Assembly: GCF_004322775.1 (NCBI RefSeq)
Contig: NZ_CP036403.1
Span: 1,798,001 to 1,862,000, forward strand
Direction: 5' to 3'
Length of the DNA stretch: 64,000 nucleotides
Source: Ornithinimicrobium sufpigmenti
Lineage (GTDB): Bacteria; Actinomycetota; Actinomycetes; Actinomycetales; Dermatophilaceae
This document shows, one piece after another, positions 1 through 8,687 of the stretch (its first letter is position 1; each line of letters opens with the position of its first letter). The notes beneath the pieces were generated by a model. The model did not search any database and was not told the DNA's origin. It was given only the letters and a program-made list of their open reading frames with translations. A program made the translations under genes and the position numbers.

Positions 1-2
1 GT

Positions 3-803
3 GTTATAGGAGCGGCGATCAAGTTTGGCTTTGAGGATCTTCTGCGCCCAGCAGTGAACGCGCGTCGTGAGACCCGTGCCATAACCGCGAAGTACACGCC
101 TCCGCTCGTCCGCTCGGCAGAGAGGCTTGAGAGGGGCATTAACAACTTCGTGCGCAGCGTCGCCAATAAAGAAAGATGGTACTCGGAGTCAGAATACTAC
201 AGACTTAGCACGCTCCATAAGTTCGCGGAGTACTTGTCCTGGACAGTAATTCTCGAGCGGGAGTATGGCTTCCTGCCCTTCGAATCCTTCAGCGAGGGGC
301 GAGCATTCCAGCAACGTATAGATTCAACCATAGGCGGACTTTCAAGTTTCGGAACCTTCCCATGGATTGACGACATCACTCTAAAGGAACAGAGTCGCGT
401 GAACCGTGACATTTTGAGAGCCATGGGGGAAGTGGCCCGTGCCGAAGACGGAAAGCCGATGGACTTCACGACCTTTTCCCTGCGTTACAGCAAGGATCCG
501 CAATTTCGCGCCTGGTTCACGGAGTTAGACCAGCTTCTGCAAGCGGCAGGGAAAGCTCAAGACGCCGCGAGTGTTGGCGTACATGCGCTTTCCCTTGACC
601 GGTTAATTTACACTGGCGGATCACTACGGGCTCTCGTCCATACTTTAGACCCTAACCATAAATTGACGAAGAAGCGTGTCATCGTAAATCTGGACAGATT
701 AAGTGACCGTCGAGTGGCGGAACAATTGCAGGAGAAGTTTCCGGCGCTAGTAAGGCCGAGCCATATCAAGCCTCCCCGATCTTCAGTAACGGACCAACCT
801 TGA
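3..803 (+). CDS. hypothetical protein, 5' end outside the window
   Basis: The reading frame is open from base 3 to the stop at 801-803, so the gene very probably starts left of the window; a GTG at 54 would give 249 residues but has no clear ribosome binding site. The visible N-terminus (IGAAIKFGFEDLLRPAV) looks like the end of a membrane anchor followed by a charged linker, then a mostly helical soluble region with no motif I recognise. Base composition is clearly lower in GC than genes after 6.2 kb, as expected for island DNA. It faces the unknown gene at 876-2609 tail to tail. Function unknown. Confidence 0.6.
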   Translation, partial: VIGAAIKFGFEDLLRPAVNARRETRAITAKYTPPLVRSAERLERGINNFVRSVANKERWYSESEYYRLSTLHKFAEYLSWTVILEREYGFLPFESFSEGRAFQQRIDSTIGGLSSFGTFPWIDDITLKEQSRVNRDILRAMGEVARAEDGKPMDFTTFSLRYSKDPQFRAWFTELDQLLQAAGKAQDAASVGVHALSLDRLIYTGGSLRALVHTLDPNHKLTKKRVIVNLDRLSDRRVAEQLQEKFPALVRPSHIKPPRSSVTDQP

Positions 804-875
804 CAACCACTCCCCGCAGTTGCTATCCGGTCGATACATCGCGAACTGTTCTGTCTGAATAATCAACCGCTGAGG

Positions 876-2609
876 TCAAATACGAGCCCTCCGTGGATCC
901 TGTAACCAGCGCCGCAGTTCTGCGAGGGTCGGCGCGAGCGCCAAGCCGGGGTGGATCTCTAGAGCAGAGACACACACGGGTCTCCGCACCAGCGCTTCCT
1001 CGACGTAAACGGCCGAGGCGGTCACGACCAAGGGAATCACGTTGTTGTAGGTGGAGAAATCCCAATTATCTCCACGCTGGCCTGGCAGTACTGTGATCTT
1101 CTGCAGCCATCCACCACCGCGACCAGCTACATCGCCCCCGACCTTGTCTTCCAAGCGGCTGGCCATGTTCCGGTATGCTTTGTAGTCGCCGGTGAAAGCC
1201 GCTTCTTCATCACGCACATTGTCCAAGCAATCAACTAAGAGGAGTGTGCCCTCATGGGCTCCGATGGCATCGACGTCTGTGATAGCCCTCCCATGTTTGA
1301 GTAAACGTCGTCCACGCATCGCACGCAAGCCAGCATCCGGCGCCCAAATTGAATCGTCGATCGCCGACTGCACGGCATATTCGAAGAGCGAACTGCGGTG
1401 ATTCGCAAAGGCGCCAGAAATGAGAGGCATGCGAGTGGCCACATTAAACGCATTAGTGACCGCGCAGAGGTCCACCCCCACGGTTTCGCCATGCTGGCGG
1501 AAGAAGGCTCCTGGCCTAGGCGGCCAAAGAGAACCCTGAACATCCTTTAGCTCATCGTGAAGGGATCTGACCTCGCGTGGCATAGCGGCCCCCGGGAAGA
1601 CGCATCGCGCAGCTCCCAGAGCGTCGTCAAAGTATCGGGCTAATGTCTCCATCAAGAGCGCTTCATTAGTAAAAATAAACGCCCCTTTCTGCCTTAGAGC
1701 TTCAACGGAGGGGGGAGTCGCGTTCACCATTTCTAGAGCCATGCTCAGGAGCAAGAAGCAGGGCACAGCCGTCCGGCTGTACCATGGCCCAAAACCGTGG
1801 CTCTGGGCCTTCGTGTTGAAGCCGAATAAGTCAGACAGGTTGGTGACACCTACCTCAAAGTACTGAAGCGGGTCCGCGTGTGGCCCATCCCCCGCTTGTT
1901 CGCGTCTCCTTGGGAGCCGGCCAACTTTGAGGATGTCTAGATCGGGGGGGCCAGTTTTCCGAGTCTTCTCGGGGCGTAGCGTTGAAGGACGCCATATTAA
2001 CTCGAGTTCCGTGTTAAGACGGCGGTCATACCTCGCTATTGCATTCCTCTGTGGGGACGTTGGCTGCGGAAGCGGTGGAAAATCAGGGGTCCCTGCAAAA
2101 CGTACTCCCTTGGCCGCCATTCGCGCCAGCGCGAGCAATCGCCCCACTATCCGCGTGGCGGCAATCACTTCGAGGAGTGCCGTCAGGCCCGGCGGAGAGA
2201 CACGCACTCTGAAATCGCGGGGAGGCAGCTTCGGTTCGTCCTCCGATCTTCTTCTGGGTGGTGCGGTCGCGGTGCTGCGTTCTGCTAGCTCTCTAAGGTT
2301 GAGGGAAGTCGCTGGTGTCCCTGGTGAACCACCGAACAAGACGTCGGGGCATTCGCGAAGTAGGAACAGCCAGGCGAGTGAAGAGTGCATTGATAGATTA
2401 ACTTCTACGACGAGACGAAAGGCGTCACGAGCCTGGTTCAGGATCTCGTAAGCGACCTTCGGATCGCTCAAAGAGTTGTAGTCGACCGATTGCCATTCGT
2501 TGCTCTCGGTGTATGTGGTCAGGAGCTCTTCCTCTTTCTGGGCAAGCACGTCTAGAAGCCACTCCGGGTTGAACTCTGAAACCCTAAGACCCGTGCCCTC
2601 TATAGCCAT
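876..2609 (-). CDS. unknown 577-aa protein with degenerate nuclease-like C-terminal domain
   Basis: The start ATG at 2609 is preceded at good spacing by GGGAGG; a GTG seven codons upstream lacks a site. I do not recognise the family. Residues 1-390 are mostly helical and contain a basic, proline-rich linker near residue 130. The C-terminal part (about 394-577) has the order of a PD-(D/E)xK nuclease: a helix with Glu410 (SLFEYAVQSAID), a strand with Asp445/Asp447 (AITDVDAIG), and a second hydrophobic strand LLLVDCLD, where a nuclease would have (D/E)xK. Asp460 is followed by Cys-Leu, so the lysine is missing and the domain is either inactive or has moved the residue. Island location beside an integrase and low GC suggest a mobile, perhaps defence-type gene; that is inference. 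Confidence 0.6.
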   Translation of the reverse strand: MAIEGTGLRVSEFNPEWLLDVLAQKEEELLTTYTESNEWQSVDYNSLSDPKVAYEILNQARDAFRLVVEVNLSMHSSLAWLFLLRECPDVLFGGSPGTPATSLNLRELAERSTATAPPRRRSEDEPKLPPRDFRVRVSPPGLTALLEVIAATRIVGRLLALARMAAKGVRFAGTPDFPPLPQPTSPQRNAIARYDRRLNTELELIWRPSTLRPEKTRKTGPPDLDILKVGRLPRRREQAGDGPHADPLQYFEVGVTNLSDLFGFNTKAQSHGFGPWYSRTAVPCFLLLSMALEMVNATPPSVEALRQKGAFIFTNEALLMETLARYFDDALGAARCVFPGAAMPREVRSLHDELKDVQGSLWPPRPGAFFRQHGETVGVDLCAVTNAFNVATRMPLISGAFANHRSSLFEYAVQSAIDDSIWAPDAGLRAMRGRRLLKHGRAITDVDAIGAHEGTLLLVDCLDNVRDEEAAFTGDYKAYRNMASRLEDKVGGDVAGRGGGWLQKITVLPGQRGDNWDFSTYNNVIPLVVTASAVYVEEALVRRPVCVSALEIHPGLALAPTLAELRRWLQDPRRARI

Positions 2610-3090
2610 GTCGACCTCCCGCCGAAACACATACTAGCGTGGTCTGTATGGTGGCGGAAGGGTTCTGTCCCTGGCAGCAGGGTCTCGTCGCAATCAGCGA
2701 ATGAGATGCGCTATAGCTACTGCAGCGGCCTGTGACCGAGTGGCCCCTCGAGGCGTCCTATACTCGCCGAAGTCGTGATGTCACGAGTCTCCGGTGCATG
2801 GCCGAGGCCCTTGGGGGTGTGGAAACCACCGGACGCGCCGGTGACCCATTCTGGGCTACTAGAGACTGGACGCAGGGTCGGTGTCTGGCCAGACTCGATC
2901 CAGGTGCTCGACGGGACGCTCTCTTTTGGGCTGCCCACCCCGGTGAAGAGCAGGGGTGTGGCTCGCTTTCGGTCTGCTGCCCGTCGGGCACCGCTGACGA
3001 GGCGTGGCTCAAGAAGGGACTGCCCTGCTCGTAGTAGCACTGCCCACCTCGCCGACCACAGTTGGTACGAGCGTCAGGTAAGGCAGGAAC
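2610..3090. other. 480-bp non-coding stretch upstream of the IS110 transposase
   Basis: No reading frame here has gene-like composition on either strand. The right part should contain the left end of the IS110 element; elements of the IS110 group carry a structured guide (bridge) RNA in this non-coding end. A small perfect hairpin (TGCCC-GTC-GGGCA) lies at 2978-2990, but I cannot define the RNA or the exact element end, because IS110 elements lack terminal inverted repeats. Confidence 0.35.
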
Positions 3091-4393
3091 ATGGGACAGG
3101 TCATCATCGGGGTCGATCCCCACAAGCTGTCGGCCACCATCGAGGCCGTCGACCAGAAGGAGCAGCTGCTCGGCACGGGCCGGTTCAGCACCGACCAGGC
3201 CGGCTACGCGGCGATGCGCAAGTACGCGAAGTCGTGGCCCGATCGTCTCTGGGCGGTGGAGGGCGCCAACGGTGCCGGCCGCCCGCTCGCGCAGCGGCTG
3301 CTGGAGGCCGGTGAGCACGTCCTGGATGTACCTGCTAAGCTCGCCGCCCGGGTCCGGTTATTCGACACCGGGCACAACCGGAAGACGGACGCCCTGGACG
3401 CGCACTCCATCGCGATCGTCGCGGTCCGCACTCAAGGGCTGCGGGTCCTGAGGGTCGACGGCGAGCTCGAGGCGTTGCGGATGCTGGTCGATCGGCGCGA
3501 GGCACTGACCCGCAGGCGCGTGGCAACCGTGAACCGGTTACAGGCGCTGCTGGCTGAGCTGCTTCCCGGACAGGCCAAGAAGAACATCACCACAGTTCAG
3601 GCCAAGAGACTGCTCGCCTCAGTGCGACCGCGTGACATCGCTGGAAGGACCCGCCGGCGCATCGCGGCCGAGGAGTTGGCCGAGCTGGTCGCCGTTGAGG
3701 CCAAGATCAGGAAGGCCACCGCCGAGCTCAAGACCTTGGTTCTGGCACGGGGCTCGACGCTGATGGATCTGCACGGTGTCGGGCCCGTGGGTCGCCGCCC
3801 GGATCCTGGCCGATGTCGGCGACGTCGCCCGTTTCGTCGACCGGAACCGGTTCGCGTCCTGGACCGGCACCGCACCGCTGGATGCCTCCTCCGGGGAGCA
3901 GAACCGACACCGCCTCTCCCGGGCGGGGAACCGGCGGATGAACCACATGATCCACATCGCCGCGGTCACCCAGCTACGCCTGGACACCGACGGCCGGGCC
4001 TACTACCGGCGCAAGAGAGCCGAGGGCAAGAAGCCGATGGAAGCACTGCGCTGCCTCAAGCGCCGGATCTCTGATGCCATCTATCGCCAACTGGTCGCCG
4101 ACGCCCAAGGCGTGGGCGACGAACACCTCGAGGCGGGTCACTGCGGGGCGTCACTTGATTCCAGCGCGGTCGACCTGCCCCCGCACATCGACACTTCGGA
4201 TCAGCCACTTCCCGGACCCGCACCCACGACGCTACCGCTTAGCGCGACCCCTGCACAGCCCCGACCGGGACCGGCTCCCCAGCCGCCGCGCCGACGCACC
4301 GGAGCCGTCAAGGTGCAGCGCCCCACCAGACGAACGACCTTGACGGCGACAAGCGTCGACGCACACTCAAGAGAGCCGATCCCGACCACTTGA
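3091..4393 (+). pseudogene. IS110-family transposase, frameshifted
   Basis: DEDD-type recombinase of the IS110 family. The N-terminal RuvC-like domain shows the acidic residues Asp9 (GVDPHK), Glu57 (VEGANGAG), Asp100 and Asp103 (KTDALDAH). After LHGVGPV the frame is broken by one extra G in the run at 3787-3791; removing it rejoins the C-terminal transposase_20 domain (VAARILADVGDVARF, then the catalytic-serine region DASSGE and GNRRMNHMIH). The C-terminus ends in a proline-rich tail to the stop at 4391-4393. The start ATG at 3091 is the natural family start. As written, the element cannot make a full recombinase, unless the G run is a sequencing error or a slippage site. Confidence 0.85.
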
Positions 4394-4896
4394 CAACAGA
4401 AGGGAGCCGGAATGACGCCGCCCAGAAGACCCGGAGGACGACCGTCCATCGGCGGCGTCCGGATGTCACGCACTCCAGCGCGGTCGCTGGGCGCCCGGCG
4501 CCTGGGGGAGTGTCAAGGGGGCGAGCAACCCGTCATCCTCAACAGCCGGCAGACTGGGATGGGGTGGCCGCACTGCATGCTCAAGCAATTTGCAGGCGTC
4601 GCGTTCGTGTCGGGCGAGGTGCTAGACCTCGGTCCGGACATCGTCACCCACGTCGATACCGAGCGCCGGCGCGGCGTCCGGGCCGGGCTGGTGCTGCCGC
4701 GGCCCACATGGCGGGCGCGACCACAAACATCACCCTCCTCGAAGCTAAAGGGGGACATGCACGCTCGCGCGGGCACAGGCGCTGATCTGCGACTATGCGC
4801 CGATCTGGACCTGGAGGGCGTGTGTCCCATGTGGGCAAAGTCCCCCTTCCGAGCTCACAACATCAGACACGCACGGTGGGGTCTGTCCTGATTTGC
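4394..4896. other. non-coding or decayed stretch between IS110 and the integrase
   Basis: This holds the right end of the IS110 element and about 450 bp more. Several overlapping frames are open on both strands (the longest 160 codons, 4412-4891 on the plus strand), but none has a recognisable domain, a convincing start site or consistent codon bias. I treat it as island debris. Confidence 0.4.
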
Positions 4897-5997
4897 TTAA
4901 GGACGGGGGGATAGGGCCATGGTGGAGAGTGCCTGGGCGATCTCTGCGTCGCGGCCGCCTGCGACATGTTGATACCTCAAAGCTGCCTGCGGAGAGGAAT
5001 GTCCGAGGCGTCCCATGAGCTCGGCCAACGTTGCGCCGGTCTGGGCAGCCAGGACCGCGCCGGTGTGCCTTAGGTCGTGCCACCTCAGGTCTGGCCGGCC
5101 GGCCGCGTCCCGGGCCCGGTAGAAGACTTTGTATAGCGAGGCCGGCGCCAGATGTCTGGTCGGGTCGCCGGCCGCGGGAAAGACCAGAGCGTCGGGACCC
5201 GCCGCAATGGTGCGCAGGTGCTCTCGAATAACCGGGAGCAGGTGCGGAGGCACCGCGACGTCCCGCACCCCAGCCTCGGATTTGGGCGTGCCGACGACGT
5301 AGGACCCCTCGACCCGGGTCACCGCGCGCCTGACACGAATGACTCCCTTCGTCAGGTCTATGTCGCGACGGCGCAGCTCGGTCAGTTCACCAAAGCGCAG
5401 GGCGCACCAGGCGGCGAGCACCGTCATTGCCCGGTACCGCTCGGGCATCTCGCAAACCAGCACCTCCAGCTCGCTCAGGGTGAGGGGTCGAATCTTGTGC
5501 ACTCGCTTGGCGTTGCCCGCGCCGCGGATGTGGACGGGGTTGGCGGTGATCTCTCCGTCGTGGAGCGCGGTCTGCATGATCGTCCGCAGCAGCCCGTAGG
5601 CGTGTGCGCGCAATGTCGGCCGGCTGGGGGGGAGTGTTGCGTGCCACTTGCGCACCGCGGCGGGCGTGATCGCTTTCAGCGGGGCGTTCTCGAAGGTAGG
5701 AAGGATTTGGTTGTCAAGAAGGCTGCGGTAGTGAGAGCGCGTCGTGGGCTTGAGCTGACGGTCGGAGAGCCATGTCTGGGCATAGTCGCCGAAAACGGTG
5801 CGAACCCTCTGTGCAGGAGTCCACTCCTCACGGAGAACCTCCGAGCGGCGAAGGGTCAGCCAGGCGTCGGCGTCGCCCTTGGTCTCGAAGGTTCTGGGTG
5901 CTGAGTGGCGCTCCCCGTCCGGCCCGGTGTACCGAGCGCGGAACCGGCCTGAGGGAAGCTTGCTGATCTCACCGAAGGAGCGCTTGTGGCCCTGCAT
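4897..5997 (-). CDS. tyrosine recombinase (phage/ICE-type integrase)
   Basis: Integrase of 366 residues that would insert and excise the island by site-specific recombination at a tRNA 3' end. An N-terminal arm-binding segment (about 5-55) and a SAM-like core-binding domain (65-155) are followed by the catalytic domain with a complete active site: Arg201 (ALRFGE), Lys239 (TPKSEAG), His307-Arg310 (HDLRH), His333 (LGHSS) and nucleophile Tyr342 (RYQHV). I start at the ATG at 5997, which gives the usual family length; an upstream extension of 36 codons runs through the putative regulatory repeats. It is the last island gene before the tRNA-like att fragment at 6148-6173. Confidence 0.93.
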   Translation of the reverse strand: MQGHKRSFGEISKLPSGRFRARYTGPDGERHSAPRTFETKGDADAWLTLRRSEVLREEWTPAQRVRTVFGDYAQTWLSDRQLKPTTRSHYRSLLDNQILPTFENAPLKAITPAAVRKWHATLPPSRPTLRAHAYGLLRTIMQTALHDGEITANPVHIRGAGNAKRVHKIRPLTLSELEVLVCEMPERYRAMTVLAAWCALRFGELTELRRRDIDLTKGVIRVRRAVTRVEGSYVVGTPKSEAGVRDVAVPPHLLPVIREHLRTIAAGPDALVFPAAGDPTRHLAPASLYKVFYRARDAAGRPDLRWHDLRHTGAVLAAQTGATLAELMGRLGHSSPQAALRYQHVAGGRDAEIAQALSTMALSPRP

Positions 5998-6010
5998 GCG
6001 ACTGTCTTTC

Positions 6011-6129
6011 GTGGGGAATCGTGGGGAATCAGATGGCGTTTCGTGTCCACATGCGACCATACGTGGCAAGCGATAGTGGGTGACATATCTGCTGGTCAGG
6101 ACCATGTTACCCCTGGTCCACCCACTATC
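6011..6129. promoter_or_regulatory. repeats upstream of the integrase (probable arm/operator sites)
   Basis: A 10-bp tandem repeat GTGGGGAATC x2 lies at 6011-6030. An 11-bp perfect inverted repeat GATAGTGGGTG / CACCCACTATC sits at 6072-6082 and 6119-6129, enclosing a palindrome TGGTC-AG-GACCA at 6093-6104. Such symmetry between integrase and att core fits integrase or excisionase arm sites and the integrase promoter. Assignment is by position only. Confidence 0.45.
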
Positions 6130-6147
6130 ACCTAGGTCGAGTCAAAG

Positions 6148-6173
6148 TGGTTCGATCCCAGTATCGCCCACCC
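6148..6173 (+). other. putative attachment site: 3' fragment of a tRNA-Val-like gene
   Basis: The sequence reads like the T-arm and acceptor end of a tRNA (TGGTTCGATCCCAG, then TATCGCCCACC) and resembles the 3' end of actinobacterial tRNA-Val genes beginning GGGCGAT. No other tRNA arm precedes it, so it is only a fragment. A 3' tRNA duplicate next to an integrase is the usual product of island insertion; the intact tRNA would lie at the left island end, outside the window. Confidence 0.7.
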
Positions 6174-6275
6174 ACACGAAACTGCCTCCGACCTGCACAG
6201 CCAGGGCGGGGGCATTTTTCTTAGGCCAGCCTGACTCACCCTGTTCTTCTCCATGTAGCAGTCCGAGACAAGGCG

Positions 6276-7045
6276 TTACCGGCTCTGGACGAGCGTGGGT
6301 TTGAACTGCAGCAAGCGTCCGCGGGGAGTGGCCTGACCTGCAGCTCGCTCCGGTGAACCGTTTCGTATGAGGTCCAGGATCGATGCGCACATGTCCTCGA
6401 CCGGTTGGCGGACGGTGGTGAGCGGGGGGTGCGCGAAGGCGGCTGGCCCGATCCCGTCGAAGCCGATGACGCGGAAGTCTCCCGGAACGGCGATCCCGTG
6501 GCTGCGCAGCCCTGAGATGAGCCCCAAGGCGATGATGTCGGCGGCTGCTACCAAGGTCGCCCCGCGGATGCCCTCGTTGATCAGCTGCTCAGCGGCGCTG
6601 ATTCCCCAGTCGAGGGTGAACTTGCCCAGCATGGTGCGGGCGCCGGCGAAGTGTCTCTCGAAACCCTGGAGGCGCTCCCTGGCTGAGGACGACTCAGCCT
6701 GGGCGCCGACGAAGATGAGCTCCTCCGCCTGTCGTGATGTCTTGCGTATGTGCTCAGCGATGAGGTCCATGCCGTGCTGGTTGTCGCAGCCGACGTAGGT
6801 TGCCGGAGCTCCGTCGACCCTGCGGTCCAGCTGGATCGTGGGCGCTGTGGATGAGGCGAAGTGGACGGTCTGGGCACTGAGGGCCTCATCGCAGGCGATG
6901 ATCACGACGGCGTGGACCTGGCGTCCGAGGAAAGGCCCGGACGCCTTCGGCCTCGGCCTCCACTGACCCGCCAGCGCTGGAGACGAGCAGCTCGAAGCCA
7001 GCGGAGCGCATCGTGCGGCTCATGTGCTCGGTGAGGGCCGGGGCG
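6276..7045 (-). pseudogene. LacI-family regulator, 5' truncated and frameshifted
   Basis: What remains is the ligand-sensing core of a LacI regulator: ALTEHMSRTMRSAGFELL at the broken 5' end, then IIACDEAL, FVGAQAESSSARERLQGF, GATLVAAADIIALG, RVIGFDGIGPAAFAHPPLTT. The helix-turn-helix part (about 60-70 residues) is missing, and the frame shifts at an A run on the plus strand (6931-6933); one base fewer restores GVRAFLGRQVHAVVIIAC. Its 5' end abuts the truncated nucleoside hydrolase, so one deletion probably removed both starts. It presumably once controlled the nucleoside genes to its right. Confidence 0.85.
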
Positions 7046-7049
7046 CCTC

Positions 7050-7791
7050 GGGGCCGCTGACCGGGGAACTGGCGCTGGGCAACTACGTCCACGGCGTCTC
7101 CGGTCTGGACGGCCCTGAGCTGCCGGAACCGGCTATGGGCGTGGTCGCCGAGGACGCCGTAGAACTCCTCGCTGACGTGCTGCGGGAGGAGGACGAGCAG
7201 GTGACACTGGCGGTCACCGGACCGATGACCAACGTGGCCCGACTACTCCAGCAGCACCCCGAGCTCACCTCCCGCATCGCCGAGGTGATCTTCATGGGCG
7301 GCTCGACCGAACGCGGTAACCACACACCGACGGCAGAGTTCAACACCTACGCCGACCCCGAAGCACTTCACGTTGTGCTGCACAGTGGCGTGCCCGTACG
7401 CATGGTCGGGCTGAACCTGACCCACCAGGCCCTGGCCACCCCCGCTGTGGTGCAGCGGATGTCCGACATGCAGCACGGCGTCGGGCAGGTCTGCGCGGGG
7501 TGGATGGGCTTCTTTCGCAACTCCTATCGCGAGGTCTGGGAGTTCGAGGCCCCGCCGGTACACGATCCCTGCACGATTGTGGCCCTCCTCGACCCCGAGG
7601 TCATCACCTGGCGCGAGGCCTTCCTGGCAGTTGAGCTCGAGGGTCGATGGACCCGTGGCACCACGGTGGTCGACCTGCACGGCCGCTACCCCGACCAGGC
7701 ACCTAACGCGCAAGTCGCCATGCACCTCGACCGCGACCGCTACTGGGAGATCGTGCTTGAGGCGATCGAACGACTGGGGGGCAAGGAGTGA
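7050..7791 (+). pseudogene. inosine-uridine-type nucleoside hydrolase, 5' truncated
   Basis: Homology starts at about 7050 with the family motif YVHGVSGLDGPELPEP and continues through VTGPMTNVARLL, EVIFMGGS, AEFNTYADPEALHVVL and HDPCTIVALLDP to the natural end. The first 70 or so residues, including the DxDxxxDD calcium and substrate site, are absent; about 240 of the usual 310-320 residues remain. A start at 7024 would only add residues encoded in the neighbouring lacI remnant. Its stop overlaps the ribokinase start (GTGA, 7788-7791), so it was the first gene of that operon. It should be catalytically dead. Confidence 0.85.
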
Positions 7792-8687
7792 GCACGCACG
7801 CCGATGTCATCGTGATCGGCTCGGCGAACCTCGACACCACGCTGCGTGTGGCGCGCGTGCCGGTAGCTGGTGAGACGCTGCTCGCGAGTGGGAGCAGCGT
7901 GACACCGGGGGGCAAGGGAGCCAACCAGGCGGTCGCCGCGGCTGCGACCGGCGGCAGGGTGCGCTTCATCGGCGCTCTGGGTCGTGACGCTGCCGGCGAA
8001 ACGGTGCAGCGCAGCCTGCGTGGACACGGCGTGGACATCTCGGCGGTGCAACTTCTCCAGCAGACCCCCACCGGCACCGCCACGGTGATCGTGGACGACT
8101 CCGGAGAGAACGTGATTGTGGTCAACCCTGGCGCCAACGGCTGCCTGTCTGTCGGCCGCGTGCAGCAGACCCTGGCCGGACTCGACGCGCCCGTGGTGTT
8201 GTGCCAGCTCGAGGTGCCGCTGGAGACGGTCCGGGCTGCAGCCGAGGAGAGTGCGGAGCGCACCTTTGTGCTCAACCCCGCGCCCATGATGCCCGCAAGA
8301 GAGCTCGCGCCCCTTCTGGCCATGACCGATGTGCTTGTGCCCAACCAGTCCGAGCTCGCCCAGCTCACCGGTAGGCAGGTTCCCCAGACGCTGGAGGAGG
8401 TCACGGACTGCGTGGGCAGACTGGACTACCGAGGGGCCGTCGTCGTGACTCTCGGCGCGCAGGGTGCCGCCGTGTTCAAGACCGTTGACGCCGATGCTGT
8501 GCACGTCCCTGCGCCTGCAGTGCAGACTGTCGACACCAGCGGAGCTGGCGACGTCTTCTGTGGCGTGCTCGCCCACGAGCTCAGCCAGGGCGGTGATCTT
8601 GTGGACGCTACACACCGCGCCGTCGTCGTGGCCGCGGAGAGCACGACCTTCCCAGGCGCCCAGATGCAGACCCAGGAGCCGGTATGA
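7788..8687 (+). CDS. rbsK: ribokinase (PfkB family)
   Basis: Sugar kinase of 299 residues that would phosphorylate ribose released from nucleosides. It shows the PfkB signatures: N-terminal GSANLD and GGKGANQAVAAA, and the C-terminal motif VDTSGAGDVFCGVLA with the catalytic Asp in the GAGD loop. The GTG start overlaps the stop of the broken nucleoside hydrolase, and the stop overlaps the next ATG (ATGA), so the three genes were one translationally coupled operon. With the hydrolase dead its supply of ribose from this operon is lost, though the gene itself is intact. Confidence 0.9.
   Translation: MSTHADVIVIGSANLDTTLRVARVPVAGETLLASGSSVTPGGKGANQAVAAAATGGRVRFIGALGRDAAGETVQRSLRGHGVDISAVQLLQQTPTGTATVIVDDSGENVIVVNPGANGCLSVGRVQQTLAGLDAPVVLCQLEVPLETVRAAAEESAERTFVLNPAPMMPARELAPLLAMTDVLVPNQSELAQLTGRQVPQTLEEVTDCVGRLDYRGAVVVTLGAQGAAVFKTVDADAVHVPAPAVQTVDTSGAGDVFCGVLAHELSQGGDLVDATHRAVVVAAESTTFPGAQMQTQEPV

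Noticed and set aside
4412..4891. 160-codon open frame on the plus strand
   Set aside because: No domain, no ribosome site, and equally long frames overlap it; treated as island debris.
6141..6173. A functional tRNA gene
   Set aside because: Only the T-arm and acceptor 3' strand are present; no D-arm, anticodon arm or 5' acceptor strand precedes it.
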